Part shown: positions 1 to 11,783 of the stretch, piece after piece
How the letters are laid out: each line of letters begins with the position of its first letter
Position numbering within the stretch: the first letter of the stretch is position 1
Source: Oxytricha trifallax
Taxonomy: Eukaryota > Ciliophora > Spirotrichea > Sporadotrichida > Oxytrichidae
Length of the DNA: 64,000 bases
Direction: 5' to 3'
NCBI GenBank assembly: GCA_000711775.1
Contig: ARYC01017196.1
Span: 25,658-89,657, forward strand
Notes under the pieces: model-generated
Told to the model about the DNA's origin: nothing
What the model saw: the letters and a program-made list of their open reading frames with translations, nothing else
Database searches by the model: none
Position numbers and translations under genes: made by a program

Positions 1-147
1 TTATGATACTTATTTTATTTTTAAATCATAAGTCAAAATTAAATCTTTATTAAATGGTTTAGGTATTTTATGATTAGAGATTTAATTAAAATATAGGGAA
101 ATAATGTAAATAAATTATTAATAATTTTTTATTAAAAAACTACATAG

Positions 148-579
148 ATGAATAACTAGATGGAGACAATTAATAAAGTAGAAGACTTTATGAGTGATGG
201 TGGAAGCTCCCAGAGATCATAATAAAATTTTATTCTAGAACAATTAAAACATATATAAACATAATTGCCATTTTTTAATGTTGCTATTGTTCAAATTATT
301 TTTATTATGAATCACATAGAGAATAATAACCGTAAATCAATCTAAAACTTCAAGATCAAAGCTCAAATAATTATAAACTTATTTAGTATTTCTAGTTTAA
401 TAATTACCAAATTTTAGCCATTTTGTACATTTGAACATAATTAAATAAGTCAAAGCTCAACTAAATTAGTAGAAAACTTTGATGAAGAAGACGAAGATAG
501 CGGAGAACTTACATCTAAACACCTTACTTAAAACTCATTCTAAGCTAAATAAAAGCCATAATAGAAAAGTCAACATTGA
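148..579 (+). CDS. Hypothetical protein, 143 aa, uninterrupted
   Basis: An ATG at 148 opens a single uninterrupted frame to TGA at 577-579 when TAA and TAG are read as Gln. The product has a polar N-terminus (METINKVEDFMSDGGSS), a more hydrophobic middle (FFNVAIVQIIFIM and IIINLFSISSLIIT), an acidic patch (FDEEDEDSGE) and a Gln/Lys-rich end. No family is recognised. It is one of the few stretches here without an apparent IES. It could be a complete small gene or the first MDS of a longer gene whose other parts lie outside the window. The 147 bases before it are AT-rich and show nothing else. Confidence 0.45.
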
Positions 580-639
580 TAATATTATTGGATTTTATAA
601 AATTAATCATTATTAAATTAGAAAGTTAATTGCTAGGTG

Positions 640-1245
640 GTACTAACCTCTTGGGACTTTCTGATAGAGCTTTCAACTACACTAAGGCCTATCGAGGGAA
701 AGTAGGGAGTTGCTGGGCACAACGCATGAGGGACTAGTAGGCAGGGTTCAATCTGTCAGCGTACACTCTTCGAGTAAGCTGGATCCTAAAATTTCTCTGC
801 ATTAGATTAGTCTACTGGCTTGAGTTCAGTTTCCTAGGTAAAAGGGAGCAGGATGAAGGTACGCTCTGCCTTCGAAAGTTAGAAGACGAAAACCATTGAA
901 GCCAACGATAAGGATTTTTCTCCCACACCGGGTTAGGGTGCTGAAACTACCATTGCGAAAGGATAGGGATTACGTTTCCCAGCAGTGGTGGGACCGGTTA
1001 GCGTTTTTCTCCATCTTCTGTTATTTAGTTGGATCTCACGAGCTCAGTCCTTTGATATAAACTGGGTTGACATCTTGATTTTGGGAGAAGACTAGGAAAT
1101 AGCGAGAATGTTTTTTTCGGAGTTTTCTACTTTATGACTGCCACGTCACGGAAGTTTGCCACGTCAACTCACTCAGATACGTCTACGTCACGACTAAGAT
1201 TGATTGTTTGATTTTAGTATTAAACAGTGATATGTTAAATTTATT
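640..1245 (+). repeat. GC-richer dispersed repeat, copy 1
   Basis: This roughly 600-bp island is far less AT-rich than its surroundings and has TGA in all forward frames, so it does not read as a gene. Its right half (about 940-1245) is recognisably related to 9266-9556: shared blocks include AGCAGYGGTGGRACC, the CACGTCAACTCACT-type block and a TTTTAGTATTAAACAGTGA tail. The CACGTCA motif occurs several times near 1140-1190. It ends about 10 bp from the stop codon of the minus-strand gene at 1255. It could be a SINE- or LINE-tail-like retroelement or a non-autonomous DNA element; no terminal repeat or target duplication was identified. Confidence 0.5.
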
Positions 1246-1254
1246 TGATTTTAA

Positions 1255-4200
1255 TCATTCATTCATAAAATTAATCTTATATTTTATTTTTATTTTAAAA
1301 CAATTCTTGTCACCAAGGGGAATAGACAAAAAATAAAGCAATACAAAACCCAAAAATATCAAGGATTTGACAAAGAATTCTCCTAAATTTGTTAATAATT
1401 CAGTATTTAAGAATAAACCACCAAAGTGAAAAGGAGATAATAATCTAATATAAACTCTATTTTTTATATTAATTTATGATTGATGTATAAATGAAGTATT
1501 TGATTATATTGTTTTAAATTTAATTTCATAATTAATTATTCACTACATTTATACTATCACAAAAATATTTCAATGTTTATATGCTCAGAATAAACATAAA
1601 TATTGTATAATGACTTAATGTTACTTTGGTATTCATGTACATTTGCATATAGTAAGAATTCAGGTAAAAAGCTCCTCCACTTTTAGACGCAGTTAATCCA
1701 GAGAATAAGAAAAGTTTATTAATGTAAAATCTATAAATTAGTACTAAATTCTTTCAAAATATATCATAAGGTTTTATGATAAATTAAGAATGCAGCCTCA
1801 TTTATGAATTTAACAATTTAGAGTTGGTCATTGACCATAGCGTCCATTGAAATGTAGGCGGATGCGTACATGAAACCACCATTTTAAGCTGTTGCAGAGA
1901 GTACTATTAAATTATCAAACACTAACGATATCAAGTTTTCCATGTAAATGTTTCCAATTATATGTATGCATTTTGAAATTATTGCATAAAAAGTAATTAA
2001 GATTTTATTAGAACCTAATTTTTATTTGAATTTAAGAAAATAAATTCCACCGTCGTTTGCATAACCGTTCATGAATATTGCATTTGTAATTGTTCCATAA
2101 ACTTTGCTCATGTACATTTATCTTTTTAATAATATACTATATAGTTTTATAATCTCTAAACTTGTTTTCATAATAAAATTTACAATAAATCGAATTTATT
2201 TAAAGACTAAATTTGTAGAAAATATTAATGAAATTAAATATTCTTTACTATATAAATTATCCTCCGTACCTTGCATTATTGTAGTTGTAAGTAGTATTTG
2301 TATCGAAAAATTGCAGATTCTTAAGATATAGAGCCCCACCGTACTTCGAAGTGTAACAATTCGAAATAGAGTTATTCCCTATTGTAATGTTTTTAATTAT
2401 TCTGAAATCACTACAAAGTATGCTTATGAAATCAATTCCATAATTTATTATTTTATTTGAGCAATATGAAAGTGACTGTGGTACTATTAGTAGTTGATGT
2501 TGTGCTTCCAACTATATATATTGCACTTCGCTATACATCCTTTTCTGTTTCGTCTGGTGGATAGGAAGTAGCTTCTTCATAGTTTTATAGATCACACTTT
2601 TTTACAATAAAAAATAAAGAAATAATATTGTCTAATAAAAACACACTTAAGTATGTTATTGCTCAGAGTGATTGTTGTGTTGATTGAGTCAGCGTATATG
2701 AAGTGACCTCCAAAAACTTAACTACTAGGTTTATTTATTAAATTAAAAAAAACAAATAATATAAATTTAAATTATTTAAAATTATAACCCTATATTCTAA
2801 AATAAAATTAATTTTACTTCACTTATGAATGAATATGCGTAATTCTAAATTTAATTTTTGAGTTTTATAAATAATTTCAAATTTGATTATAAAATTTGTC
2901 AATCTACTTTCAAATTTAAATTATAATAATCTAGATTATTATCAATATAATATTAGATTGTCCACCTCCTTATTATTATTACTATTATTCTGGAATAGTT
3001 TAAATTAATAATTTATTAATTTTATCGATTGCTCTTTTTTTTAATTTTGTGGGAATTTGCTCCTATAAATGAAATATATTTTTTAAATAGTTGAAGTAAT
3101 TGCTTGAATATTGCTAAGACTTATTTATAAAATATTTTCTGCTCGAATTAGACCACCCTAATATGAAGTGATATTGCTGAAGTGAGTTTGTGTTGGTGAT
3201 ACCAGATCTATACTTAGAGTAAATAATTCATAATTAATAGAGATTATACATATTTTTAGTATAATAATTTAAAAATAAAAATTTATAATAATTTTCTACA
3301 TAATTAAATACGTTAAAGAGTTGTTCTTGCACCAGAAAGATAAAACACTCCCGCATCTTTTGACGAATATATATTTTAGAAATTAGTGCTCTATCCTGTC
3401 ATCTGTACATTTAATAAAAATTTTACAATAAAAAGTAACTTGATAATTATTATATATATATTATATTATATGATTGATGATGGGGTCTTATGACAACATT
3501 CCTCCTAATGTATTAGGTTTGGCGTATAAAAATGCATTTGTTTATAAAGAATACAAGTCGAAAAATAAAAAAAAATATATTACTATTGGGTGTTTTAATA
3601 AACTATACATAATTCTTTTTGATTTCTTTTCAAATTAACTTGAAATTCATTATAATTACTTTTCGTGGTTTTTTTAATATATAACTTCTAAATTTTATAG
3701 AAAGTTATCAAAATAAATTTTATTGCATTTATTTTAATTGTAATTTATATGTATTTATATGACAGTAAAATTTAATTATTTAAATTAAAATTATTATAGG
3801 GAACAATCATTCCTATTATATTATGGAATGATGTTTTAGTATGGAAAATTATAAATATTTTTTCATTTATTTCAATATACATTTTCGAGCTTAATTTTAT
3901 TTGCAATCTTTTTATTAACAATTAAAAGATTAATAGTTAATTGTTTTTATATATCCTCTTTCATTTATTAATTTTGAACAATAATATTATATATTAGATT
4001 TTAAATACAAGTCATAAGCTGTAACATTTTCAAGTGTTATATATGAGTCCATGCTTGTATAAATATAAAAAACTGAGCCACTTCCTCCATATAAACTTGT
4101 AAATGTTGGGGAAATGAATGTTAAGTTTTGACAATTATCACAAAACAAAGCAGATCTATATTTTTATATAAAAATAAATTATGATCATGACAAAATTAAA

Positions 4201-7200
4201 AGTAATCACTTTTACTGAAATATATTTATTAAATGAAGCTATACAAATATATCAATTAGATATATATAAATTATCCATTTAATGCACATACCTGATAGTA
4301 AATTGATCCTGTGTCAGTTAGTGAGGATCCTGTAAAGTAAAACACTCCACCATACATGCTTATAATAAATTGGTAGAAAAAAATAAATATTTTTATTATA
4401 ATATTTATATAATACGATTGAATTATATTATATTCAAGATTGTATTCATTTACAATTGATACATAGATTTAATATAAAAATAATGGAAAAATTAATAAGA
4501 AAAATAATAATTAATTTTAATACAAATTAATTTGTGAAAAATTTTCCCAAACCAAGATATTATAAGGCTGTACAATAAACAACTCATGAATTGTCCTTGA
4601 CTTTACAAAGTTTTTTCACTTATGTTTTGTTAAAAAGGATTTAATGGTAGGCATTTTTTTATTGCCAAATATCAATTATATCTTTAAACTCGATTATTCT
4701 ATCCAAATTTATGCTATAATAATAACAGTTTTTAACAATATTAAGTTAAGTTAATTTTTTTAATTAACTTTTTAAAAACAAAAACATTTCGAATAGATTA
4801 GGATAAATTTTTAACTGAAACAATTTATGATCTTTTTAAGAGAAATAATGTTATCGTTTCATAATTAATTATAATAAACTTATAAAAATATATATTTTCT
4901 TAGAAAAACAAGACTCTGAATTACTACTTATAATTTTTAATCAATAATCAAATAATTTTAATAAAAAAAAATATTTTTTCTTATTTTAAAAATGACCAAA
5001 TTGATGATTTAAAATTATATGTAAACCCCGTGTTTTTGCTGAGGTTAAGTAAAGTAAATTAAGTACATATTAAACTTTGTAAATATAATTATAATTAGCA
5101 ATAAAAAATAATATAAATACTGTGATTACATAGCATTATAACTTTATCAATCAATAGCTTGAAATATTAACACTACATCAAGATGTATATCTATGCCAAT
5201 AATCATTAGAATATTGATTATTTGTTTTTATATTCCCTCTATTCAAATTCTTATATATACAACATTGTGGTTTAAGAGTTCTTAAATTAATTATTCTTAG
5301 AAGTTACATTGCTTGAAGCTAAGTAAAACATCGCAGATTTGTTAATTTATATACAAATTATTTCTATTATTATCTGACATTATTATTAAATTTTTTACAC
5401 TTGACAAAAAAATTAATCTTAAGCTACTACTATAAGGATATTAAGATAAATTTGTTGAAAGAAATAGTTATATTCATGAGTTAATTTTCAAGATAAGTTA
5501 GCAATGTTTGGGGTTGGCCCTAGTTATCTGTGCCCAACGATGTTCCAACTTCTTCGTAAGTAATTACATTTTCTTCTAATAAAATCGGAGTAGCTTTAAT
5601 TATAATAACTTAAAAGCTTTAATTATAATAACTTTTAAAAATCAATCTGCTCTTAAATTTCTAAATTAAATTTATTTTCACCAAATTGATTAGCTTTATT
5701 TGAATATATAACTGAGCCATACTGTGAAGCTATACAGTCAGTAACAGTATTCTATTATATTATTATTTTTCTTAATTATTTTTCTTAAATACAAATTCAA
5801 ATCATTTAATTAGTTAATTTATAATTAGAGTATTAAAGCTGAAATCAATTGACAAAGCATCTTGATATTTTAAATAATATTTTATATATATTTTTTAAAA
5901 ACTTAAATTTTCAATATTTATAAAAAATTAAATAAATTATTAAATTTGATTATAGATAACTCCTCCCTATTAAGAATTATAATACTTTGTGATTTTGTTA
6001 GATTCAAATGTCAAATTTGCCATTTAGATAAATTTGAGTAATATTATCAAATTTAAAATTTACTCAATATATAATTGAAATAATTTTTCAATATTTTTTG
6101 ATTGAGTTGTTAATAAACATTACACCTCCTTATTATTGAGCATATCCCTAGAGAAACATAAATTATATTATATATTTCTATAAAATATCATAATAATCTA
6201 ATTTTTGTAGATTTATATTATCTTAGCATTAATTAAGTTAAAGAAATGTGCTATTAAGGATTTCTATTGTTTAAGAAGCGGGTATATTTGGTGAAATGTA
6301 TATTATATACACATATTTTAAATTATAATATCATACAAAATATGAATTATTTTTGAAGATATTTAATGTAAAAGACACCGCCTTTCAAATTTGCATAAGT
6401 TTAATAAAAGTAACATTTTTCAATAAAAAAGTCAGAAACTACTTTTTGGTAAATTACTGACCCATAATTAGCATATGTGCTTATGAAACTATATATTTAT
6501 AAATATATATATTATCTTTCTTAAAAATTATATAATCTGCATAAATGAATCAAAATTTCAATTATTATATAACTAGTAGTATCTAAAGAAAATTCTCCAC
6601 CGCTTAACTTAAAAATACCAATATTAATAAAAAATAAAAATTAAAAGTCTATAAATTCTTTTATTGAAAAATTAAATGATATTTAATAACTATATTTTTT
6701 AATATTGGATGAAATATTTGAAAACAACGATTTATTTATTAATTATGGAAATATATAATTAAATTAATTTTCTCATATTGTATTATTAAACATTTTTTGA
6801 TTATGAAAAATATAAATTTAAAAATTCTTAGAAATTAGTATTTTATAGTCTTTTTATATTTTTTATTAATTAATCCTAAATAGTAGAAACCTTATAATCT
6901 ATATCCCATAATTCTAATCAAACTTTACTATTTTATATTAAATACTCATAAATTATTTTTTAAGAATATTTTTCTATATTCTACTCATTATTAAAATATG
7001 GTATAAAAACATATTAACTCTCAGTGACTATAAGTAAAATTTATCCTACAAAAACAAAAAAATTATTTAACAGTAGAAATTTAATAAAAATAAAAGATAA
7101 TTTTATTTTGCAAAATTTAATGACATTAATCAATTTTAATTATAAGATCCTGTGTCTGAATAAGTAATGTATGGGTAAATCTCAAACATAATATTTTATA

Positions 7201-10200
7201 CATATAGATATAATGCATCAAAATCATTTATTAATAAACATTTAGTGAAATATTTTGAAAAAGAGATATTTAAAAAAATAAACAATTTGTGAATTATTTG
7301 AGAATAATTTTTATATATATTTTTAGATCAAGATACTATTCTTTATGAAAAAATCTATAATTCAGCAAAGTCCTTTTTATAATAATAATTAAAAATAATT
7401 TATTACTTTATTAATCTTTTTATTTATAAATAATGAAATAAAATATCTTTAATTTATAGAATTTATCCATATAAAAATATTTTTTGTAATATTATGTAAA
7501 CTAACTTTGATATGAATAAAGTCATTATTTCTTTTATAATTTTTCTCTATTTAATTAAATTAGAGAATATTAAAATCATAAATGTGGATGAATCATTTAT
7601 TTTTATATATTTTCTAGCTTTAATTCAATAATTACACAAAAAATTCTCTGCCCCCCAAAACCTTAATATTTTCTTAAATTGCATAGGTAGAGAAAGTATA
7701 ACATTAAGAAATGCTTATTGAAATCGTTGTTATAGTGGCTCTAGTATCAGGCTAAAACTTAAACAAGGAACCTTTTGAATAGTATCCACTTTAATTTTTA
7801 TTTTTATAATAGAAATTAGGAATTTTATAAATAATCAATTAACTTGTTAAAGTTTAAAAAGCATTTGATGTTGTGAGGCTTGAGTTTAATATTTTTATAA
7901 AAATAGTGTAAATATTAAGATTTATGAATAAAAGTAAAACAAATTCATTATTTATTTTTAAATTAATTATATTATTAACTTGAGGTAACATTGCTAACAT
8001 CTAAGCAATATTTAAGTTTATTTAATTTAAAAATAGTTTGGGGGGAGTTTCCTGCCCCCAACATTAAATTTTACATTGTTTGGCAATAAAAATACTAGAA
8101 ACAAATAAATTTCAATTACCATAATCATGTACTAAACAACTTTTATTAATATTAATTTTCAAGGTACATAATTATTCTTTATCAAATTATATATTATAAA
8201 CAAGGCTAAAATAATTGTTTTTTATTAATAATTAATGTGATTTTCATTAAAATGTAAATTCATTATCAAGGTAGAAATGATATTTGAAGCTAAATTAAAA
8301 ATAACTATATCATAATTGATGATAAAGATTCTTTGAAAATTATAAAAATTACATATTTTTATGTATGGGGCAGGAAACTTCCCCCCTCAATAGTTTATAT
8401 AATAAACGCTTGATTATATTTATTTCGTTTAAATGTATGTTATATACTCAATTATTTAATTTTTCGATATTCTTGATAATAAATCGAATAAAAATTGATG
8501 AAAATTTACATACATTATTTTTTTATTACTTTAATAAGTTATAATCAATTTAATATATTAAATCCTTATAACAATATACCTAAATAATTTACAGATTTAT
8601 ATAATCTTTTACATGACTAATTAATAATAAATATAAAATAAATTTATGGATTAATCTTTGTAAATAAGAAAAATAAATATCAAAATTATAAATAAATTTG
8701 CAGTTAGAGTTTATTTTTAATGTAGTATAATTTAAATAAAAAAACTAGAGCTTATTATTAGAAAATATATAACCCCAAAACCCCTATAATTTGATTTTTA
8801 ACCTTCTTAAAAAATAATATTTTTATTATATAAAATTCTCCCCCCTAAATTTACATTAAGCAATTTAACGAGAGTCCAGTTATGTTTAGAGCAAGATCAA
8901 TATTGTCTGAATCTGAAAAAAGGAAAGTTCCTTCAAAATATTTTGATGGATTTTCTTCACCAAATGCTGTAATTGATACATCATTCAATATGTTAATAGT
9001 CGCAGTAAACTTTGAGAAATAAAAAACTATATTAAAATAAAAATTATTTTTGTTTCAATTTGGTTCTTAAACTCTTATTAATATAATTTCATTAAATGTG
9101 TTTTAATTTTAAATTATTTTATTGCTTAATACATATAAAAATTACGTATTACATATAAAAATTACGTATTAAATATAAATTAGTTAATAGTGAAGATATT
9201 TATAATTTATATAAACAAAAATTAAGAATTTAAATTTATTTATAAAAGGATTTTAAATGGAATTATGACTACCATCTCAGCAGCGGTGGAACCTGGTAAG
9301 AGTTTTCTCCAGACTCCTCTTTAATTGTTTACAGGAAGCAGAACTCTGAGAGTTCAGTGGGGGATACTCCTAGTCGGGACTAGGCTCTGTCTCGTATTCA
9401 CCTCGGTACAGGGAGAAGTGGAATGGGGAGCGAAGGGGTTTTTTGGAGTTTTTCTAGTTCACGACTTGCCACTTCAACTCACTTCAGATACGTTTATGTT
9501 TCGACCAAAATTGATGGTTTAATTTTAGTATTAAACAGTGAATTGTTAAATAATTTAATTTGAGTATAACTCGTTAATCATCATCATCAAAAAGGAATTA
9601 TATAAGACATTATAACCTATTAATTGGATTAAACATATTAAGTGGATTATTATATCTCTATAAATTACTTTCTAGAACTTATAATTATATATATATATAT
9701 ATATATAATGATCCCAAGGAATAAATTTTACAAGATCTATGCAAATGTATTGAATTTTAATCGTTTTTTATCTTAAAAAATAAAAATTCAAATAAAAATT
9801 CTTAACTAGATCGTTAATTTAAAAATAATAAAAACTGCTTAAGATTATTAAATTCTATAAAATAAAAATTTTTTAAAAAATTTAAGTTACCAGATATTCC
9901 CTAGCAAATAAAAATAAATAATAAACCTTAAATTTAATTTTTTTAAATTTATAGCTTTTTTATAATTAAGATGCTCTTAAACAGTAATTGAATATAAATT
10001 TTATGTAAAGTGATATATAAACCCATTTTAAAAAAAAATTTTTTTAAAAAAAAATAGGTATTTTAAGATTAATTTATAATTTGAAATATAAGATATTTGA
10101 AATTCTATCTTAAATAATTTATGTAATCGAATTAAAAATCAATCTAATGTCCAAATTCCTTGGTTTGGTTTAATTTATTATGAAAGATTTATATTTGATC

Positions 10201-11760
10201 ATTAAATCAATATTATTTCATTTTATTATCTAAATTAATATTTGCAGATTAATTTCAATTTTATATTAAGTTTATTTACATATTCAGAAAGATAAACAAT
10301 TGATCCTAAATATCCAAATATGTTGCTGAATAAAGCGCCTAATATATCTAATTTGATCACGTTATTCAATTAATATTATTATATTATAATTTAATTATAT
10401 TTTAAAAAAGCAATATAATTTAATTAGATTTTTATCTATTATTATATTATGATTCGAAGCCATATTACAAAAAGACATTTAATTATATACAATAAAGTTT
10501 ATTTTTATTATTAAAATTTATATTAATATTATGAATTGATTTAATTTTTTAATAAGATTATTTTGAATAAAATATAATTTATTTTAACATTAATAATTTA
10601 AACAAAACAGATTTTCATTTATTTGTATATCAAATAATTACAATTAATATTATAATTTTTTCTAAGATATATTTCAACTTTAACAATATTGTCCATCTCG
10701 AAATATACAATTGTCCCATAATCATAATTCATATAACTAAAAGTGACTCCTGAAGATATGTTTAATTATGAGGATTTTCCAAGGAAATATGCCAAACCAC
10801 CCATACTCGGACTTGATGCAGAGTAATATATTGAATTGATTAATTTACATATTTATAAATTAGAGGTTTTTTTGGTATATTTAAATTAAAGATATTTTCT
10901 AGTAAAAATTAATATTAATTGGAAACATTCTAAATAACTGCATTGCTTATTGTTAATTATGATAAATTATAAGGAATATAAATAATTAGAAATATTTTAA
11001 GAAAGATTAATAATTAAAGGAAAAATTCTAAAATGATGGCTGTATCATTCAAATAATAAGCAAGTTACATATAATATAATTGTATCGTGAAAGTAATAAG
11101 CTATGATGAAGATTTAGAGGGAGATATGATGCGAACGATTGACAATAATTAATTTGAGGTGAATCAACTGTTTTTAGATTTCTCTTTTTGTTCATCACAA
11201 AAAGAATCCATATTAAATTTAATAAAATATTTATAATAATCTATTTTTTCAATTATTTATCATAAATGTATTTGTATCAGAAGCTCCCATGTAAAATAGA
11301 CCTCCAGTGTTTGCTTTGATAAAATATTTAAAATATTTTCTTAACCTAAAATGTATTTAAAACTTAAATCCTAAGATTTAATCTAATTTAAAATAAGGCT
11401 TTAAATTACCCATTGTAATTCGTATTATCACTGGTTACTATTGCCTATGTTCCCAGAATGTAAAATATACCTCCATTTAAGCCCCATTATTTAAAATATT
11501 AAGTCAATCTATATAAAATATTATTAATCCTTTTTCTTTTAACGAAAATTAAAATGCCTTTATTTTATTATGAATTTGAAAAATACATAAAAATTTTAAT
11601 AATATTTATAAGTTTATATTTTGAGTCTCCATGGATGCAAATGAAGTCTTTTTATATTAATAAAAATAAATATAAAAATTCCTATATATATAAAATAAGT
11701 CATTTCAAAGGATGAAGAACCTGAGATGCTGATTGAAATATAAAAAGAAATCAAATATAT
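1255..11760 (-). CDS. Large Pmp-like repeat surface protein, many MDSs
   Basis: Coding segments recur on the minus strand, separated by AT-rich spacers. In gene order they lie near 11760-11690 (SGSSSFEMTYF), 11480-11400 (GLNGGIFYILGT), 11310-11260 (NTGGLFYMGAS), 10830-10690, 9007-8866, 6480-6360 (LKGGVFYIKY), 5760-5680, 4370-4290 (MYGGVFYFTGSS), 4140-4020, 2735-2660, 2590-2257 (SKYGGALYLKN), 1940-1780, 1690-1610 (KSGGAFYLNS) and 1440-1255. The repeated G-G-x-F-Y motif with N/S/T-rich flanks is typical of the beta-helix, Pmp-like repeats in large ciliate surface proteins. The last segment has a hydrophobic helix (SLIFLGFVLLYFLSIPL) and then a short Lys-rich tail ending in TGA at 1255, which suggests a single-pass type I membrane protein. 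No start codon or signal peptide was found; the 5' end may be scrambled or lie just below 11784. Segment borders are approximate. Confidence 0.6.
5592..5637. repeat. Two-copy 23-bp tandem repeat
   Basis: The unit AGCTTTAATTATAATAACTT plus three A's occurs twice head to tail with a 23-bp period inside an inter-segment spacer of the minus-strand surface-protein gene. It is probably a replication-slippage product of IES DNA. Confidence 0.6.
8038..8390. mobile_element. 353-bp element with G-run terminal inverted repeats
   Basis: The left end GGGGGGAGTTTCCTGCCCC (8040-8058) is matched in inverted orientation by GGGGCAGGAAACTTCCCCCC (8367-8386), with one extra A in the right copy and an imperfect match of the next few bases outward. 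The AT-rich interior has no open frame, so this looks like a small non-autonomous inverted-repeat element (MITE-like) in a spacer of the minus-strand gene. No clear target duplication was seen. Confidence 0.55.
8772..8784. other. Short telomere-like C4A4C4 tract
   Basis: The sequence ACCCCAAAACCCC equals about one and a half units of the spirotrich telomere repeat on its C-rich strand. It stands alone in AT-rich spacer DNA. It could be a remnant of a TBE-type end or a coincidence; no TBE-like sequence was recognised next to it. Confidence 0.4.
9131..9170. repeat. Two-copy 20-bp tandem repeat
   Basis: The unit ACATATAAAAATTACGTATT is repeated perfectly twice in AT-rich spacer DNA just before the second copy of the GC-richer dispersed repeat. 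It is likely slippage-derived. Confidence 0.6.
9266..9556 (+). repeat. GC-richer dispersed repeat, copy 2 (truncated)
   Basis: This 290-bp GC-richer island aligns, with many substitutions and gaps, to the right half of the element at 640-1245, in the same orientation. Matching blocks are ACTACCAT at the left, CAGCAGCGGTGGAACC, the CTTCAACTCACTTCAGATACG block and TTTTAGTATTAAACAGTGA at the right. It lies between segments of the minus-strand surface-protein gene. A 65-codon frame inside it is not conserved in copy 1, so it is not annotated as a gene. Confidence 0.5.
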
Positions 11761-11783
11761 TATCTATTAATTATAAATAAAAA

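Noticed and set aside
9325-9522. 65-codon open frame on the plus strand
   Set aside because: It lies wholly inside the GC-richer repeat and is not preserved in the related copy near 1 kb.
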